NCBI GenBank assembly: GCA_012845835.1
Contig: JABAKD010000015.1
Location: 9,425,967 to 9,489,966, forward strand
DNA length: 64,000 bases
Direction: 5' to 3'
Source of the DNA: Undaria pinnatifida
Taxonomy: Eukaryota > Sar > Phaeophyceae > Laminariales > Alariaceae
The notes under the pieces are model-generated. The model saw nothing but the letters and a program-made list of their open reading frames with translations, did not search any database and was not told where the DNA came from. Each line of letters opens with the position of its first letter. Positions within the stretch are counted from its first letter, which is position 1. The position numbers and the translations under genes are program-made. Positions 43,434 to 51,011 of the stretch are shown here, piece after piece.

Positions 43434-44148
43434 CGGAAGCCTTTAGCAGCTCCGTGGACGCAATATTAAGAGTGGGTATCGAACGTGTCTACACGGTCTG
43501 CCATCTCTCATCCAATGTCTTCTACAAACGGCAGTGTGGTTTCTGTTGCCGTGCCGTTCCACCCCCTTGCCCATGAACACTACTCTTGACTCTCTCGGGC
43601 CTCCATCGCGCTATGTCCTACTCGCGTTGCCATATATGTGCAGTCGTGGGCTCCGTCCGCCGCCACAATCCACAATGACTTAATCGTGCTACAGAAACGC
43701 TACGCGTGTCGTTAATACTCAAAAACGAAAAATACACTACAGCTGTGAGGTCGAGCGTTCTGTCGAAACTCGTCGGTGCAAGCTGTGTGGTATACTCCGA
43801 CCGCGCGTGTTACGTCTATCGTGCATGTCCTCATGAAGGCTATAGGTCGGCGATTCTCCTTAGCACCAGCTAGTACGATACGAGGGTCAACAGCGTGACT
43901 GCTGTGCAGACGTGCAGTTTTGAATCATTTAACCTCTCCGTGCACGGAAACAATAAAAACCCGTTTTGAGGGGGACAGCATCATTTGCGCTGCTTCTCAC
44001 CGAGTCATCGTCGTCGTAGGCTTCGTCGGACACCGCGTAAAGGTACACGGGCAAGTAGCGCGCCCACATGTTGTTGACTGTGAACAGGGTGAACACGAAC
44101 CGCAGCCAGGCAAAGAGGGGCGCCGTTATCGGGGAGCTGAATGCGGGG
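27242..44148 (-). CDS. Major facilitator superfamily transporter, Spinster-like, multi-exon (5' end missing)
   Basis: Nine exons (44148-44001, 43185-43099, 37809-37582, 36940-36675, 35657-35523, 32777-32646, 32039-31968, 28124-28016, 27385-27242) join with matching phases into about 440 residues. Donors read GTGAG or GTGWR and acceptors end in CAG or AAG. The protein has the MFS layout. After TM1 (LFTVNNMWARYLPVYLY) comes ATGITTSEYGIIVGYGF. The loop 2-3 motif is MGRAADVYNRK, TM4 is RLILGIGESFSMPASFSLIAD, TM5 is NGVYISGIYVGGGLSS and the second half ends TM12 (VGVCGMYLLSAITWMVAARF). These blocks fit Spinster-like carriers, a family that includes lysolipid and sphingolipid transporters; substrate and membrane are unknown. 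The N-terminus, and possibly a first exon, lie upstream of 44150. No stop interrupts any exon, so it is likely a live gene. Confidence 0.88.
28016..28124 (-). CDS. MFS transporter exon H
   Basis: Acceptor gtgccgtacacag, donor gtgaaa. Encodes GVGVGCYSFCIIVAGSFM and TYVMGVILDAYTSDEAIK (TM11). The 3.8-kb intron before it contains the LINE at 28150-30540. Confidence 0.85.
28150..30540 (-). mobile_element. LINE (non-LTR retrotransposon), 5'-truncated and decayed
   Basis: From 30540 leftward: pre-RT region (KKDVLVEHYRKLGTPTANET), RT start (NRKVAGADEIVNECMKHGRE), palm (GNYREITLFSSVGK; EEQAEFRPNRSCVHHVCML; FFVDVPKACDIVWRNVLW), QRCTLSPSLFN, the catalytic box GLMFADDFVGLSE (about 29490), YTCLGVEISNECSWDAHIAK, then NILGCSSTTSNAVLRAELG, and a C-terminal Cys/His tail with ECEIYKEERDALEEEM. 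The frame is broken many times. The right end is conserved with two other copies (37855-38130 minus, 39125-39310 plus) and ends in ggcaagcaacaaataa. No endonuclease domain remains. It sits in an intron of the transporter in the same orientation. Confidence 0.92.
30550..31268 (-). repeat. Rep-C, copy 2
   Basis: Full-length partner of 25193-25905. It abuts the 5' end of the LINE fragment and starts after a G-run at 30541-30555. Its distal part is expanded by G-runs (31163-31205). About 85-90% similar to copy 1 by eye. Confidence 0.8.
31269..31967. other. Intron sequence, nothing recognised
   Basis: Intron between transporter exons G and H. A TACCTGGTA word lies at 31658. No extra exon is needed, because G and H join in phase. 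Confidence 0.5.
31968..32039 (-). CDS. MFS transporter exon G
   Basis: Acceptor gtacccctcgcag, donor gtgagc. Only 72 bp: FLFSECWYAPLISVLQKF and the LPPRAR turn between TM10 and TM11. Phases match both neighbours. Confidence 0.85.
32430..32545 (+). repeat. Rep-C fragment, inverted relative to the other copies
   Basis: cgccgaacacctcacggcgc and tcggtgaaaaccc match Rep-C copies in reverse complement. It keeps the peptide RRTPHGASCLVHAMSVWSV on the plus strand. Confidence 0.7.
32646..32777 (-). CDS. MFS transporter exon F
   Basis: Acceptor gctgtcggtacaag, donor gtgagt. 132 bp encoding WEKAGEKRARLYVPAIGALL and GVPAFFMVIVIPSFYASMFF: TM8 and the start of TM9. Phase joins exactly to exon G, splitting one Glu codon. 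A TGACGTG-type array lies in the intron directly upstream. Confidence 0.88.
32790..32885. repeat. TGACGTG array (CACGTCA on the plus strand)
   Basis: About nine to ten copies of a roughly 10-bp unit containing CACGTCA or CATGTCA, in the intron 15-110 bp upstream (gene sense) of exon F. The core TGACGTG is a bZIP-type (CRE/G-box-like) word. It may be a simple minisatellite or a cluster of binding sites. Confidence 0.75.
32886..34365. other. Intron sequence, nothing recognised
   Basis: Part of the intron between exons E and F. A TACCAGGTA word occurs at 33869, and a C-run at 33774-33786. No domain-bearing frame. Confidence 0.5.
34366..34660. repeat. Long inverted repeat with short loop
   Basis: Arms of about 140 bp (34366-34508 and 34520-34660) around a loop of about 12 bp (tgacagcagtgc region). 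Paired words include cagatgggacgaggagga with tcctcctcgtctcatctg, gtggaagaggaaa with tttcctcttccac, and ggaatacg with cgtattcc. By eye about 75-80% paired. It lies in a transporter intron and would fold into a long hairpin RNA if transcribed. Confidence 0.8.
34661..35522. other. Intron sequence, nothing recognised
   Basis: T-run at 35168-35184 and C-run at 35497-35512. A TACCAGGTA word at 34800 is followed by TAAA. No supported exon. Confidence 0.5.
35523..35657 (-). CDS. MFS transporter exon E
   Basis: Encodes VRLIFGDPLLALMIFGGM and IRLMGAYAMVSYLPDFYSQ, TM7 of the second bundle. The donor gtgtga is chosen over gtgaga two bases downstream because only it gives the right phase with exon F. Acceptor atgaag is weakly pyrimidine-rich, so the 5' edge is less certain. 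Confidence 0.8.
35834..36235 (-). repeat. Poly-G tract and Rep-C copy 3 (partial)
   Basis: 35836-35870 is almost uninterrupted G. From 35875 the sequence follows Rep-C (agaccctcgcatccctgcaa, gagcacgtcgggttttcacc, ccttaccatatgtac), more diverged than copies 1 and 2 and lacking the distal half. Confidence 0.75.
36236..36674. other. Intron sequence, nothing recognised
   Basis: TACCAGGTA at 36527, C-rich patch 36590-36620. The minus-strand ORF 36268-36477 has no recognisable domain. Confidence 0.45.
36675..36940 (-). CDS. MFS transporter exon D
   Basis: Acceptor cctccctccacgaccag, donor gtgagg. 88 codons plus two bases. TM5 (NGVYISGIYVGGGLSSLSIA), the conserved GWRNTSY turn, TM6 (VAAFGFLVALAVRV), then VQEPPR and the central cytosolic loop. 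Confidence 0.93.
37168..37190. repeat. Poly-C tract
   Basis: About 22 consecutive C (G on the gene strand) in the intron between exons C and D. A shorter one is at 37465-37477. Confidence 0.95.
37582..37809 (-). CDS. MFS transporter exon C
   Basis: Acceptor gtcctccccgacgcag, donor gtgagcg. 76 codons, phase 0 to 0. Encodes VVFSLVMGRAADVYNRK (signature motif A between TM2 and TM3), IIFYGMVIWNLATVFLGL (TM3) and RLILGIGESFSMPASFSLIA (TM4). The strongest family evidence in the gene. A 5.3-kb intron separates it from exon B. Confidence 0.93.
37855..38130 (-). mobile_element. LINE 3'-end copy, 5'-truncated
   Basis: Parallels 28150-28440: shared actcctaatagaggcacctcc, gagacggagcac, and the terminal gcttgccat..atttgttgc block. 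The encoded tail (CNTWNTRTERAIVGGASIRS) matches CNIWKKRNERPNVGGVSIRG in the longer LINE. A typical dead-on-arrival insertion, minus strand. Confidence 0.8.
38131..39124. other. Intron sequence with a short dispersed repeat
   Basis: 38226-38255 is (GGGTGG)n. 38690-38765 (minus) is a copy of the Rep-D short repeat. The remainder is unassigned. Confidence 0.5.
38690..38765 (-). repeat. Rep-D short dispersed repeat
   Basis: Minus strand reads ctcgcaaaactgagtatcga, then gtcgagctcatggctgacgt. Same order of words as at 46420-46475 and 48540-48605 (minus) and 48795-48850 and 61540-61605 (plus): cagcttgcaaa, gag.atcga, ttcgtcgaactca, agctgacgt. Confidence 0.6.
39125..39310 (+). mobile_element. LINE 3'-end fragment, plus strand
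   Basis: Encodes RSAFTGTENGAPSRTGCVVNGQ-like tail, compare GVSIRGRNGAPSRRDAWS in the LINE at 28 kb. It ends with ggcaagcaacgtatgac, equivalent to the LINE terminus ggcaagcaacaaataa. Confidence 0.65.
39540..41400. repeat. Head-to-head inverted duplication of an unidentified coding-like segment
   Basis: The centre is at about 40593. The left arm (minus sense, 40592 down to about 39880) and right arm (plus sense, 40594 to about 41300) match over their length. Matches include tgctacaccagcgacatc (39971-39994 and 41178-41200), gtacaccgc.g.gccgac (39891-39911 and 41261-41281) and cgagatt.ggcggct.tt. Left-arm minus-strand frames read protein-like: YIDYLDPAEMFRERTPTVKP, HEIRRLFPGVDLATIPSVGA, VLFEQLPNLHVAPCFQAEMM, then TSDIVWIVPRAPVLPLSTP, ending in a Gln/Pro-rich tail (39540-39850). 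I cannot place this protein in a family. Both arms carry stops and frameshifts, the right more than the left. By eye 70-80% identity. Confidence 0.75.
40570..40616. other. Perfect hairpin at the centre of the inverted duplication
   Basis: gacagcgcctcgaggt (40570-40585) and acctcgaggcgctgtc (40601-40616) are perfect reverse complements with a 15-base loop. It marks the symmetry point of the larger palindrome. Confidence 0.95.
41890..42570 (+). pseudogene. Unidentified coding-like remnants downstream of the duplication
   Basis: Two frames look like real protein. 41896-42078 contains MAAMLATPEDIDANLGGQPP and LHCDANDLKVPKSHN. 42360-42570 contains KRRRRLPRLYGTCQLSNGYC, then LASIPVMAKLHYDARRQADC, and KTNYVGAKITFEL before a stop. 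The basic start and hydrophilic, low-bias composition contrast with the surrounding intron. They follow the right arm in the same orientation and may belong to the same lost element. No family recognised; an old viral or transposon protein is possible. Confidence 0.4.
42840..43045 (+). repeat. CACAACA-type microsatellite
   Basis: Imperfect runs of cacaacacgcag and cacacaacac. It lies in the intron just after transporter exon B (gene sense). Confidence 0.9.
43099..43185 (-). CDS. MFS transporter exon B
   Basis: Acceptor after a long pyrimidine tract (ctcgctctcacccggtctccag); donor gtgagt, a perfect consensus. 29 codons, phase 0 to 0: KNYVSMADATGITTSEYGII and VGYGFSVCF (TM2 start). The open frame continues upstream through the acceptor, so a longer exon is possible, but the phase fits this boundary. 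Confidence 0.82.
43374..43431 (+). repeat. (CAG)19 microsatellite in a transporter intron
   Basis: Uninterrupted CAG for 58 bases, CTG on the gene's sense strand, between exons A and B. Pure long triplets are prone to length change. Confidence 0.97.
43770..43850 (+). repeat. Short repeat shared with 56825-56930
   Basis: gcaagctgtgtggtatactc, then gaccgcgcgtgttac and catgtcctcatgaagg, parallels gcaaagctgtgtgcgatgct, gcttgctacggggtg and cgtcctcgtgggat at 56825-56900. Each lies 150-260 bp downstream (minus sense) of an exon with TM1-like coding. A third, partial copy is at 46455-46520. Confidence 0.5.
44001..44148 (-). CDS. MFS transporter exon A (first recognised)
   Basis: Acceptor gtctttgtcag at 44149-44150 and donor gtgaga at 43999-44000. 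Encodes APLFAWLRFVFTLFTVNNMW, then ARYLPVYLYAVSDEAYDDDDS, that is TM1 and an acidic loop. It begins with one base of a split codon, so a coding exon must precede it. I could not locate that exon. Confidence 0.8.
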
Positions 44149-44204
44149 CTGACAAAGACGAGCACAGCAATTGATGAGCTATTCCTTGCTACCAATGGAA
44201 AAAG

Positions 44205-44330
44205 TACCCCACCCTAAATCCGAGCGTTTTAAAAAGTATCCCACCCTAAATCCGAGCGTTTTTAAAAGTATCCCACCCTAAATCCGAGCGTTTTTAAAAG
44301 TATCCCACCCGAAACCCGAGCGCTTTTGTC
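44205..44330 (+). repeat. 36-bp tandem repeat, four copies
   Basis: aaagtatcccaccctaaatc followed by cgagcgttttta, repeated four times immediately upstream (gene sense) of exon A and next to the 95-bp satellite. Confidence 0.95.
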
Positions 44331-44334
44331 CCCA

Positions 44335-45930
44335 ACAGCGACGAAGGGGCAGTTCCGAGGGGGTTACTTTCTTTGCAAACCCTATCACCACCGCAAAGCG
44401 GATTCAACTCTAATTCCAAGTAGTTAGTCCTCGAAAAGGTCGGAGGCAGATCGAAAGGGATTACTTCGTAAATGAACCCTTGCACCGCTGCGAAAATGAT
44501 GTTAATCTACTCCCAAGTAGTTCGACCTGAAGGGGTTACTTCGTACACGAGTTACCACTGAAAACGTCATTTTACTCTAATTCCAAGACGGTTGTCTCCC
44601 AAAAAAAACGGTGGCAGCTCTAAAGGGATACTTCGCAAATATTTTCACTTACACTGGGAAATTTGTGTTTTATCAAATTCCAAGCACTTTGTCCCCAAAA
44701 AATGGGTGGCGGTTCGGAAGGGGTTACTTCGTAAACCTTTCGCCACTGAAAAAATGATCTCACTCTAATCCCAAGTAGTTTGTCCCCGAAAAAATGTGAG
44801 GTAGTTCTGCAGGGGTTACTTGGTAAACGTGTTACCACCGCAAAGCGGATTTGACTCCAATTCCACGTAGTCAGTCCCCAAAAAAGTGGCTGGCAGTTCT
44901 AAAAGGGTTACGTTGTAAATAAAACATGCCACCACTCCAAACAATATGTTACTCTAATCCCACGTAGTTTGTCCCCAAAACAATGGGTGGCAGTTCTAAA
45001 GGGGCTACTTTGTAAACGTTGTTTGCCGCTGCGAAAATGATCGAACTCGGATTCCAAGCGGTTTTCCCCCCAAAAAATGGATGCAGTTCTGGATGGGTTA
45101 CTTTGTAACCTCTTTACAACTCCAAAGAATGTTACTCTAATTCCAAGTAGTTTGTCCCCCAAAAAATGAATGGCAGGTCTGAAGGAGCTACTTTGTGAAC
45201 ATGTTTACCGCTGACAAAATCATCCAACTCTAATTCCAAGTAGTTTTCCCCCAAAAAAGCGGGTGGCAGTTCTAAAGGAGTTACTCTGTAACCTTGTTAC
45301 CACTCCAAATATGTTACTCTAATTCCAAGTAGGTTGTTCGTTTGTTTGTTTTTTATCCTCCGGCGGATGGGGAAAAATAAAGCTTTAGCTCACCACACTT
45401 CCACGTTTTGTCATACGCGTCGTGCGTCGATTTAACTCAGTTGCTCCCCCCAAAAATGGGTGGCAGTTCTGAAGGAGCTACTTTGTAAACGTGTTTACCG
45501 CTGCGAAAATGGTCCAACTCTAATTCCAAGTAGTTTCCCCCTCCCCAAATGGATGGCAGTTCTGAAGGAGTTACTTTATAACATTTGTATCACTCCAAAA
45601 AATATATGTTCTTTAATTCCGAGTAGTTTGTCCCCCAAAAATGGGCGGCGGTTCTAAAGGGGTTATTTTGAAACCGTGTTATCGCTGCAAAAAAAAAACT
45701 CGAATTCCAAGTAGTTAGTCCCAAAAAAAGCGGGTGGAAGTTCTAAAAGGGGTTACTCTGTAACCTATTCACAGCTCCAAAGAATGTGATACTCTATTTC
45801 CAAGTAGTTTGTCCCCAAAAAATGAGTGGCAATTCAAAAGAGGTCACTATCTAGACGTTTTACGGCTACGAAAATGATCTTGACCCTAATTCCAAGTATA
45901 TCGTCCCTCCAAAAATGGGTGGCGATTCTA
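44335..45930 (+). repeat. ~95-bp satellite array, about 16 units
   Basis: Each unit contains aattccaagtagtttgtccc, tgggtggcagttctaaaggg and gttacttt. The ttccaagtag word recurs at about 44417, 44512, 44581, 44677, 44769, 44860, 44959, 45052, 45141, 45235, 45321, 45523, 45617, 45706, 45801 and 45893. The gap between 45321 and 45523 is a small retroposon insertion. Isolated relatives lie at 54109-54345 (two units) and 54787-54870 (one unit). Confidence 0.95.
45335..45440 (-). mobile_element. Small A-tailed retroposon (Rep-B), inserted in the satellite
   Basis: Minus strand reads gttaaatcgacgcacgacgc, gtgtggtgagctaaagcttt, then ccccatccgccggaggat and an A/C tail. Satellite units continue on both sides, so this is a clean insertion. 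Other copies at 47278-47400, 55300-55370 (5'-truncated) and 60505-60605. Confidence 0.8.
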
Positions 45931-46419
45931 AAAGCGTTCATATGCTGCCAAATATAGGTGCTGCGCTGTTGCGATGGCGCACATACATCGGCGGTGTCAC
46001 GCCCAGCACTGCACCGAATTTGGACGCGCGTGACGTTTTTCGCTTCAGGCGAAAACAAAGGGCTCGCAGGCGAAGTGTCGAGGAGTTCGTGCTACATTTT
46101 TGTTTACGCAGTATGAAACAGGTTTCCAATTTTCGTTTGGTGAATTTGTAGCCATTTAGCAAACTGGCGGCTCGATACATACCACGTACATGGATACAAA
46201 TACAGCATCGTGTACCTCGTAGCGCGCTCGATCCAAGTATCACAGGCAGCGTGCAAGCAGTACCTGGCAAAAGCCACCACTTGCGAAGAAAACTACACAA
46301 AAAACGGTTAAAGGAAGGACAAACAGGGTGGAAAACCAGAGGATAGAATAAACGCAATTGAAAGTTTGCCCGATACCATCCAAAAAAAATGAAAAAAAAA
46401 CACACACACACTTGAGCGG

Positions 46420-46475
46420 TGAGATCGACCAAAAAGGACTGTCATCAAGCTCAACTTTGCAAGGGCTGCGTGTCA
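46420..46475 (-). repeat. Rep-D, diverged copy
   Basis: Minus strand: ccttgcaaagttgagcttga, then ggtcgatctcaccgctca, the same order of words as the other Rep-D copies. Confidence 0.45.
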
Positions 46476-46724
46476 TCCTTCGACCGCGCGCGTTACGGGG
46501 TGTGTACTTGTATAATTACCCTATATCACCGAGGTGTTGGGGCACACTTCATTGAGCTAACTAACGCTCCCTTCGTCGCGCTAACGGCGTCAGCCGCAAA
46601 ACTCTCGCACTGTAACGCACCAAGTACGTGGCGTACGCAATAACCCTCAATCTCAGCGTTTACCGGGCGAGAACGAACCAAGAAAATCGCGGAAGGGGAA
46701 TGCATAGCTGACGTCGCCGAGGCC

Positions 46725-46812
46725 AAACAGTATATTGGGGCCTTTTTTGGCAGTGGCTCGGCGTAACATGTATATTGGGGGCTTTTTCGGCAGTGGCTCG
46801 GCGTAACATGCG
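46725..46812 (+). repeat. 40-bp tandem duplication
   Basis: tatattggggccttttttgg / cagtggctcggcgtaacatg occurs twice head to tail with two differences. Confidence 0.95.
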
Positions 46813-47277
46813 AAAGCGACCCCTGCAAAAACCGCAAGCACAAAAGCATCAACGCGCTTAAGAGAAGGATAAGCAGCCTGAACAACACCAAGACCAGAAA
46901 AAAAAAAAAAAAAAACGCAACGAGGTGATGTGTGCTCTTACACCATTGCGCTTATTTCGTCATGGCTTTCCAGACTGCTAATTGTTCTGTAAAAGCGCAC
47001 ATTTTGAATTTTTTTCGCGCGTAGCCTTTTGTCATAGTGTGATTTGGTCTTCGCGACAGTAGCTGTTTGTGCCCCTTCCGCTATTTTCTTCATTCGATGT
47101 CGCCCGTTGCACGCTAAGAAGGGCCATCCTTAAACCGAGGAAATAAATGCGTTACAATAAAAAAAGTGTAACCATTGGTCGGCGCTGCCGGGGTAGTAAC
47201 GAGGACCACTGATAGGGTCAGCTCACGCCATCACTACAGTGTAATCCGAAGGGTGCGCCAGGTAGCGTTGGGTTGCG

Positions 47278-47400
47278 AAAGCAACTGAGTTAAATCGACA
47301 CACGACGCGTATGAAAATACGTGGAAGTGTGGTGAGCTTAAGCTTTATTTTTCCCCATCCGCCGGAGGATATAAAAAAAACGAAAAAAAAAAAATAACGC
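47278..47400 (+). mobile_element. Rep-B retroposon, plus strand
   Basis: Starts caactgagttaaatcgacac, contains gcgtatgaaaatacgtggaa and gcttaagctttatttttccc, ends ccgccggaggatat, followed by a 30-base A-rich tail. Confidence 0.8.
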
Positions 47401-49865
47401 TTTTTTTACTCACCCCCGAGAGACGGCACCCCTGTACTCGCTCGCTCTCCTCCCCTCAAGCACGATTTTTTTTTTCGGGGGTGGCCGCATTCATTTCTTT
47501 TGGCCGTACACATTTCATCCATTTTGTCGTTTATATTGGTCTCTCGTTCTCTCTTTGCCTAGATATCAGTCGGGATGCACCAGCCTCTTCCACCGCCTAC
47601 ACGGCACGTGAGAGAAAGGACATCCACAAGAAGAGTACATATTTACATTTGGTGTTGGCTTCCTGCACTGTTATATTTGTCCACTGTAATTCAGGAGTTA
47701 AAGTAAGACAGGAAACCTGAGTATCCAACACGCCTGTGACAGGCTCCGGTGACAAACCATGAGGAGTACGATGGCGGGGGGAAATAAGTCCAGCAACTGC
47801 GCGATCGCAGGACATTCAGGCAAAACAAAACGTAACGCCGAGGTTTCGACTATTAAGTGTATATCACACCATTACACCCCTGGATTACGAAAATCACTCG
47901 GGTGGTGAATCGTTTTCGGTTTGAAATACGTTGCATACCATATCCCCGTGCTTCATGGTAAGTAAAATACCCCCAAGGTACGATATCACCTGGGCGCCCA
48001 AGGACGATTGGGTGCCTCAAGTATGGACCAGGGGGAGTGGCGGGGCGAGGATGGAAAGGCAGAGGGGACGCTCGACAGCTACAAGTACTGTCAGACATAT
48101 TGCTACCATAGCGCGGGACGACTATACCGTCCACGAGACAAACGCTCCCAACGTTGTCGTGGCGAACGCGAATAAGACGTGGTGTTATCGCTCATCGGCT
48201 GATTCCCAAGCTACAGCGAGGCGTTGGATGGTCGGGTCACAAGCTCTTCAACGCCACTGCTGTTACCACACACCCTAAAATCCACCACCCCCGTGGTATT
48301 TTGTGTCAAATCCCAAAACCAATACCGTATCACCGGGGTACGTCGTTTATCACACCCAGTGATAGTTTTTTATAGCTGGAAAAGATGTCACAGGGGGTGT
48401 GACATACACTTTCGCATTCGGTGGACAGTGAGGTCTGCGACAAGAGAACGTGTCCCTGATAAAGAATCAAGGCGGTCTCCGATCGTGTTCATGATGTCAT
48501 TAGGTGGAAACAACTTATTTAATAAAATTACTCCAACGACGTCAGCTATGAGTTCGACGAATTTAGGGTCGATTCTCATCTTTGCAAGCTGTGTTGTTGG
48601 TACTTGAAGTATACTATGTGGGTGAGTTTTTTCACTTGATGGGAGGGGTCCGGTTCTCTTTTTTTATTTTTATTTTTTTGTACATGCAGCATTTAATGTA
48701 TTTTGTTTTCTCCGCTACTACAGCGGCTGGTGTTGGCATTTTTGCTCTAGGTGGCGAATTTTCAGCTGGATCCACCATAACATCAAGCATCACACACAGC
48801 TTGCAAGTATGACTTTCGACAAAATCTTCGATCTCACAGCTGGAGTTTATCTTATTTTTTTAGTTTCTATTTTTTAATTTTATTACTGTGGTTTCCACTA
48901 CCCTGCTCTAGCATATGTATGGCGGATGGTTTGTGGGTGGATGGCTTCGTCAGGGTTGTTGGTACTTGTGGTTCAGTACGTAGGTAGGTTTTCTCTACAT
49001 GAGAGTGGTATTCTAATACTATGGGGAAAGTGGGAATAACGGCAACACACACCATCAGAACTCTCTCGCGTTTACGGCCTCGAGTACCCTGCATCTTCGG
49101 CCATCACGGGCACGCGCGGAGGCGTGAGCTCACCGCGGCGTACGTAGCCCAGGCCCTAGCTTTCAAGGCACGCCCCAGGTGGCGTTAAGCCACACTACGG
49201 CGCAGTCTTGGTTTGAGTGGAGGGAATTGCGCCGGCGGGAGGCTGGATTCGACGACGAATGACGAGGGCGACTGAGCGTCGACGGCCGGGGAAGAGACGG
49301 ATTGAACTCTCCCTAAACGAGAACTTTTGTTTTTCAGATCAGCACTGCGAGCTGCAAGGAGCATTTTGTTTTTTGGGACGGGGGAGAAGGGGAACCGATT
49401 GGAATTGAGCGTGAACGAGAGCAAGTGCGAATGAGCGGGCCGAGTGAGCTAACGGGATGAGGCGGCCATGGAGAACCACAGCAGGAGGATGGCACACGGA
49501 GACCCACGACCCGCACGCACACCATCATCACGAGGGCAGCGATCGTCTTTTTTCAGGGTTTTTTTACGAGGCCAAAGTACAACATGTTACTTACCTCACT
49601 GATTTTTGTAGTTGGTAGAGTTGTATACCATTCATGGGGAACGACCCCCCGCAATTTTCAATTTTCAGGCACGGGCGTCGTAGCTGCGCTGCAACCTGTC
49701 AGATAACCCGGGAAGACGGGGCGATCATTGATATCTGTTGGTTGGTTTTCGGTTTGATTATTGCTCTTTTTTCACTGCATGCCCGCGGGTCGTCACTTTT
49801 GACAGCACTCCAGACAGCAGGCGCGTTCGTCTGTGCTCACGATTACCGTGCGGTTCGTACGGTGT
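47401..49865. other. No gene recognised; two inverted Rep-D copies
   Basis: Rep-D copies at 48540-48605 (minus) and 48795-48850 (plus) face away from each other. Two small hairpin words (caccgggg, cacagggggtgtgaca) lie around 48330-48410. No supported coding frame. Confidence 0.5.
48540..48850. repeat. Rep-D pair in divergent orientation
   Basis: Minus copy: cagcttgcaaagatgagaat, then attcgtcgaactcatagctg. Plus copy: cagcttgcaagtatgacttt, then cttcgatctcacagctggag. About 190 bp separates their 5' ends. Confidence 0.65.
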
Positions 49866-50145
49866 AGGCAGCCCAACCGCTGTAGTTTGTAGCCGCGAGT
49901 CGGTTAGTTGTGGGGACGGGAGAACTCTATGCCGTAGTTGAGTGGATACCCGCGGCCATGTGAGTTCAGTTTGCACATTGGATCATTTCATTTGTACGCC
50001 TTCTTCCTATCGTGCGTCTTAGGCGGAAAAGCGTAGTATTTCCCGGACGAATTTTGGTTTCACTTGGTTTTTCGGATCTTCCGAGGACTCCAGCACCTTT
50101 GTGTGAACACGGAGTCTAGATCTTTACAAGAGTTAATGAGGAAAG
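49866..50145 (+). repeat. Rep-A, copy 2
   Basis: Same order as copy 1 from aggcagcccaaccgctgtag to caagagttaatgagg, without the T-run of copy 1. It ends at the start of the DIRS-like element. Confidence 0.7.
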
Positions 50146-50424
50146 GTTGTCGTCTAATGTTTCAACAAATAAATCCAGGGGTGGGCGGAGGAAGTATCCC
50201 GGCAGGCGCACATGCTGAAGCAGGAGGTCGGGACGTTCCCGGGTCCAAGCGACGTATACCCGATGCCACTACCGATTTTCACACGAACCCATACATGGGT
50301 TACAACGGCACCCATCTACCTGGCGGACGTAGGGTACGCAGAGGAGCTCACCGCCGGGGGGTAGAGGAAGAGACGGGGGAGGGGGGGGAGGGGAGGGGGC
50401 AAGCGAGACCGGGGCAGCGGGAGG

Positions 50425-50754
50425 GTGGGGGGGGGGTTGGGGGGGAACGAACAAGGAGCGGAGGGGATTGGGGTGAGGGAGGGGGGGGGAGGAGGAGGTG
50501 GGGAAGGGGTATATGACCGACTCTGCCGCGACTACGAAGAACTCGGGGCATGCCTCCACGAGCCAAAGAAGGGGATGCCATGCAGATTCAGACACGAAGG
50601 CGGTTACAAGAACTCGAAGGGTGCGTTTCTGCCGAAGGAGGGGGGCGGGTCGGGAAATCGAAAGAGGGGGGAGGAGGAGGAGGAGAGGGGGTCGGGGAGG
50701 AGAAAGGGGAAGGGGGGAGGGGGGGAGGGGAGAGACGAACCGGCGAAGAAATGA
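50425..50754 (+). pseudogene. Gag-like fragment with CCCH-type finger
   Basis: 109 open codons, Gly/Glu-rich at both ends from G-rich DNA, with a structured core YDRLCRDYEELGACLHEPKK, then GMPCRFRHEGGYKNSKGAFL. Cys/His spacing is C-x8-C-x9-C-x3-H, close to the CCCH zinc finger (C-x8-C-x5-C-x3-H) that binds RNA in cellular proteins. Copy A keeps the same core with a lost first Cys. Position before RT suggests nucleocapsid function. Confidence 0.6.
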
Positions 50755-51011
50755 GGGCCCGGGCTCCGCGGCGCGGCGGGGCCAACCAGGCGAGCTACCG
50801 ACACCAGTTCTGAGGCGACCACGTCGAGGGCAGCGGCGGGGGGGTTGGGTCGGGCACTGGGCCAAAGGGGGTAGTCGACTCCTCCAGGATCGGTGGTTGT
50901 GTCAGATACAGGTGCGACATCCGGCCGGCCCGTATAAGAGCAGAAGCGCTGGCGGGTTGCACAAGGATTATTGGGGAGGGCATCTGGGGAGTCAACGAAG
51001 GCGACAAGCTT

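Larger units (their letters stand above)
45931..47277. other. No gene recognised
   Basis: Contains a Rep-D copy (46420-46475), a 40-bp tandem duplication (46725-46812) and A-runs (46388-46400, 46900-46916). A minus-strand frame at 46653-46890 looks hydrophobic (LLILLLSALMLLCLRFL) but has no splice or family support. Confidence 0.5.

Noticed and set aside
44335-45930. Array with regular spacing that might suggest a CRISPR
   Set aside because: The whole ~95-bp unit is repeated with gradual divergence. There are no unique spacers and the DNA is eukaryotic.
46526-46891. Hydrophobic minus-strand ORF as the missing N-terminal exon of the transporter
   Set aside because: It contains a 40-bp tandem duplication, lacks a start-plus-donor in the needed phase and does not match the family N-terminus.
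48388-48579. 63-codon minus-strand ORF as a gene
   Set aside because: It spans a Rep-D copy that recurs elsewhere with stops; better explained as repeat.
50269-50865. 198-codon Pro/Ser-rich minus-strand ORF
   Set aside because: Shadow of the G-rich plus-strand DIRS-like Gag region; Pro comes from CCC/CCT runs.
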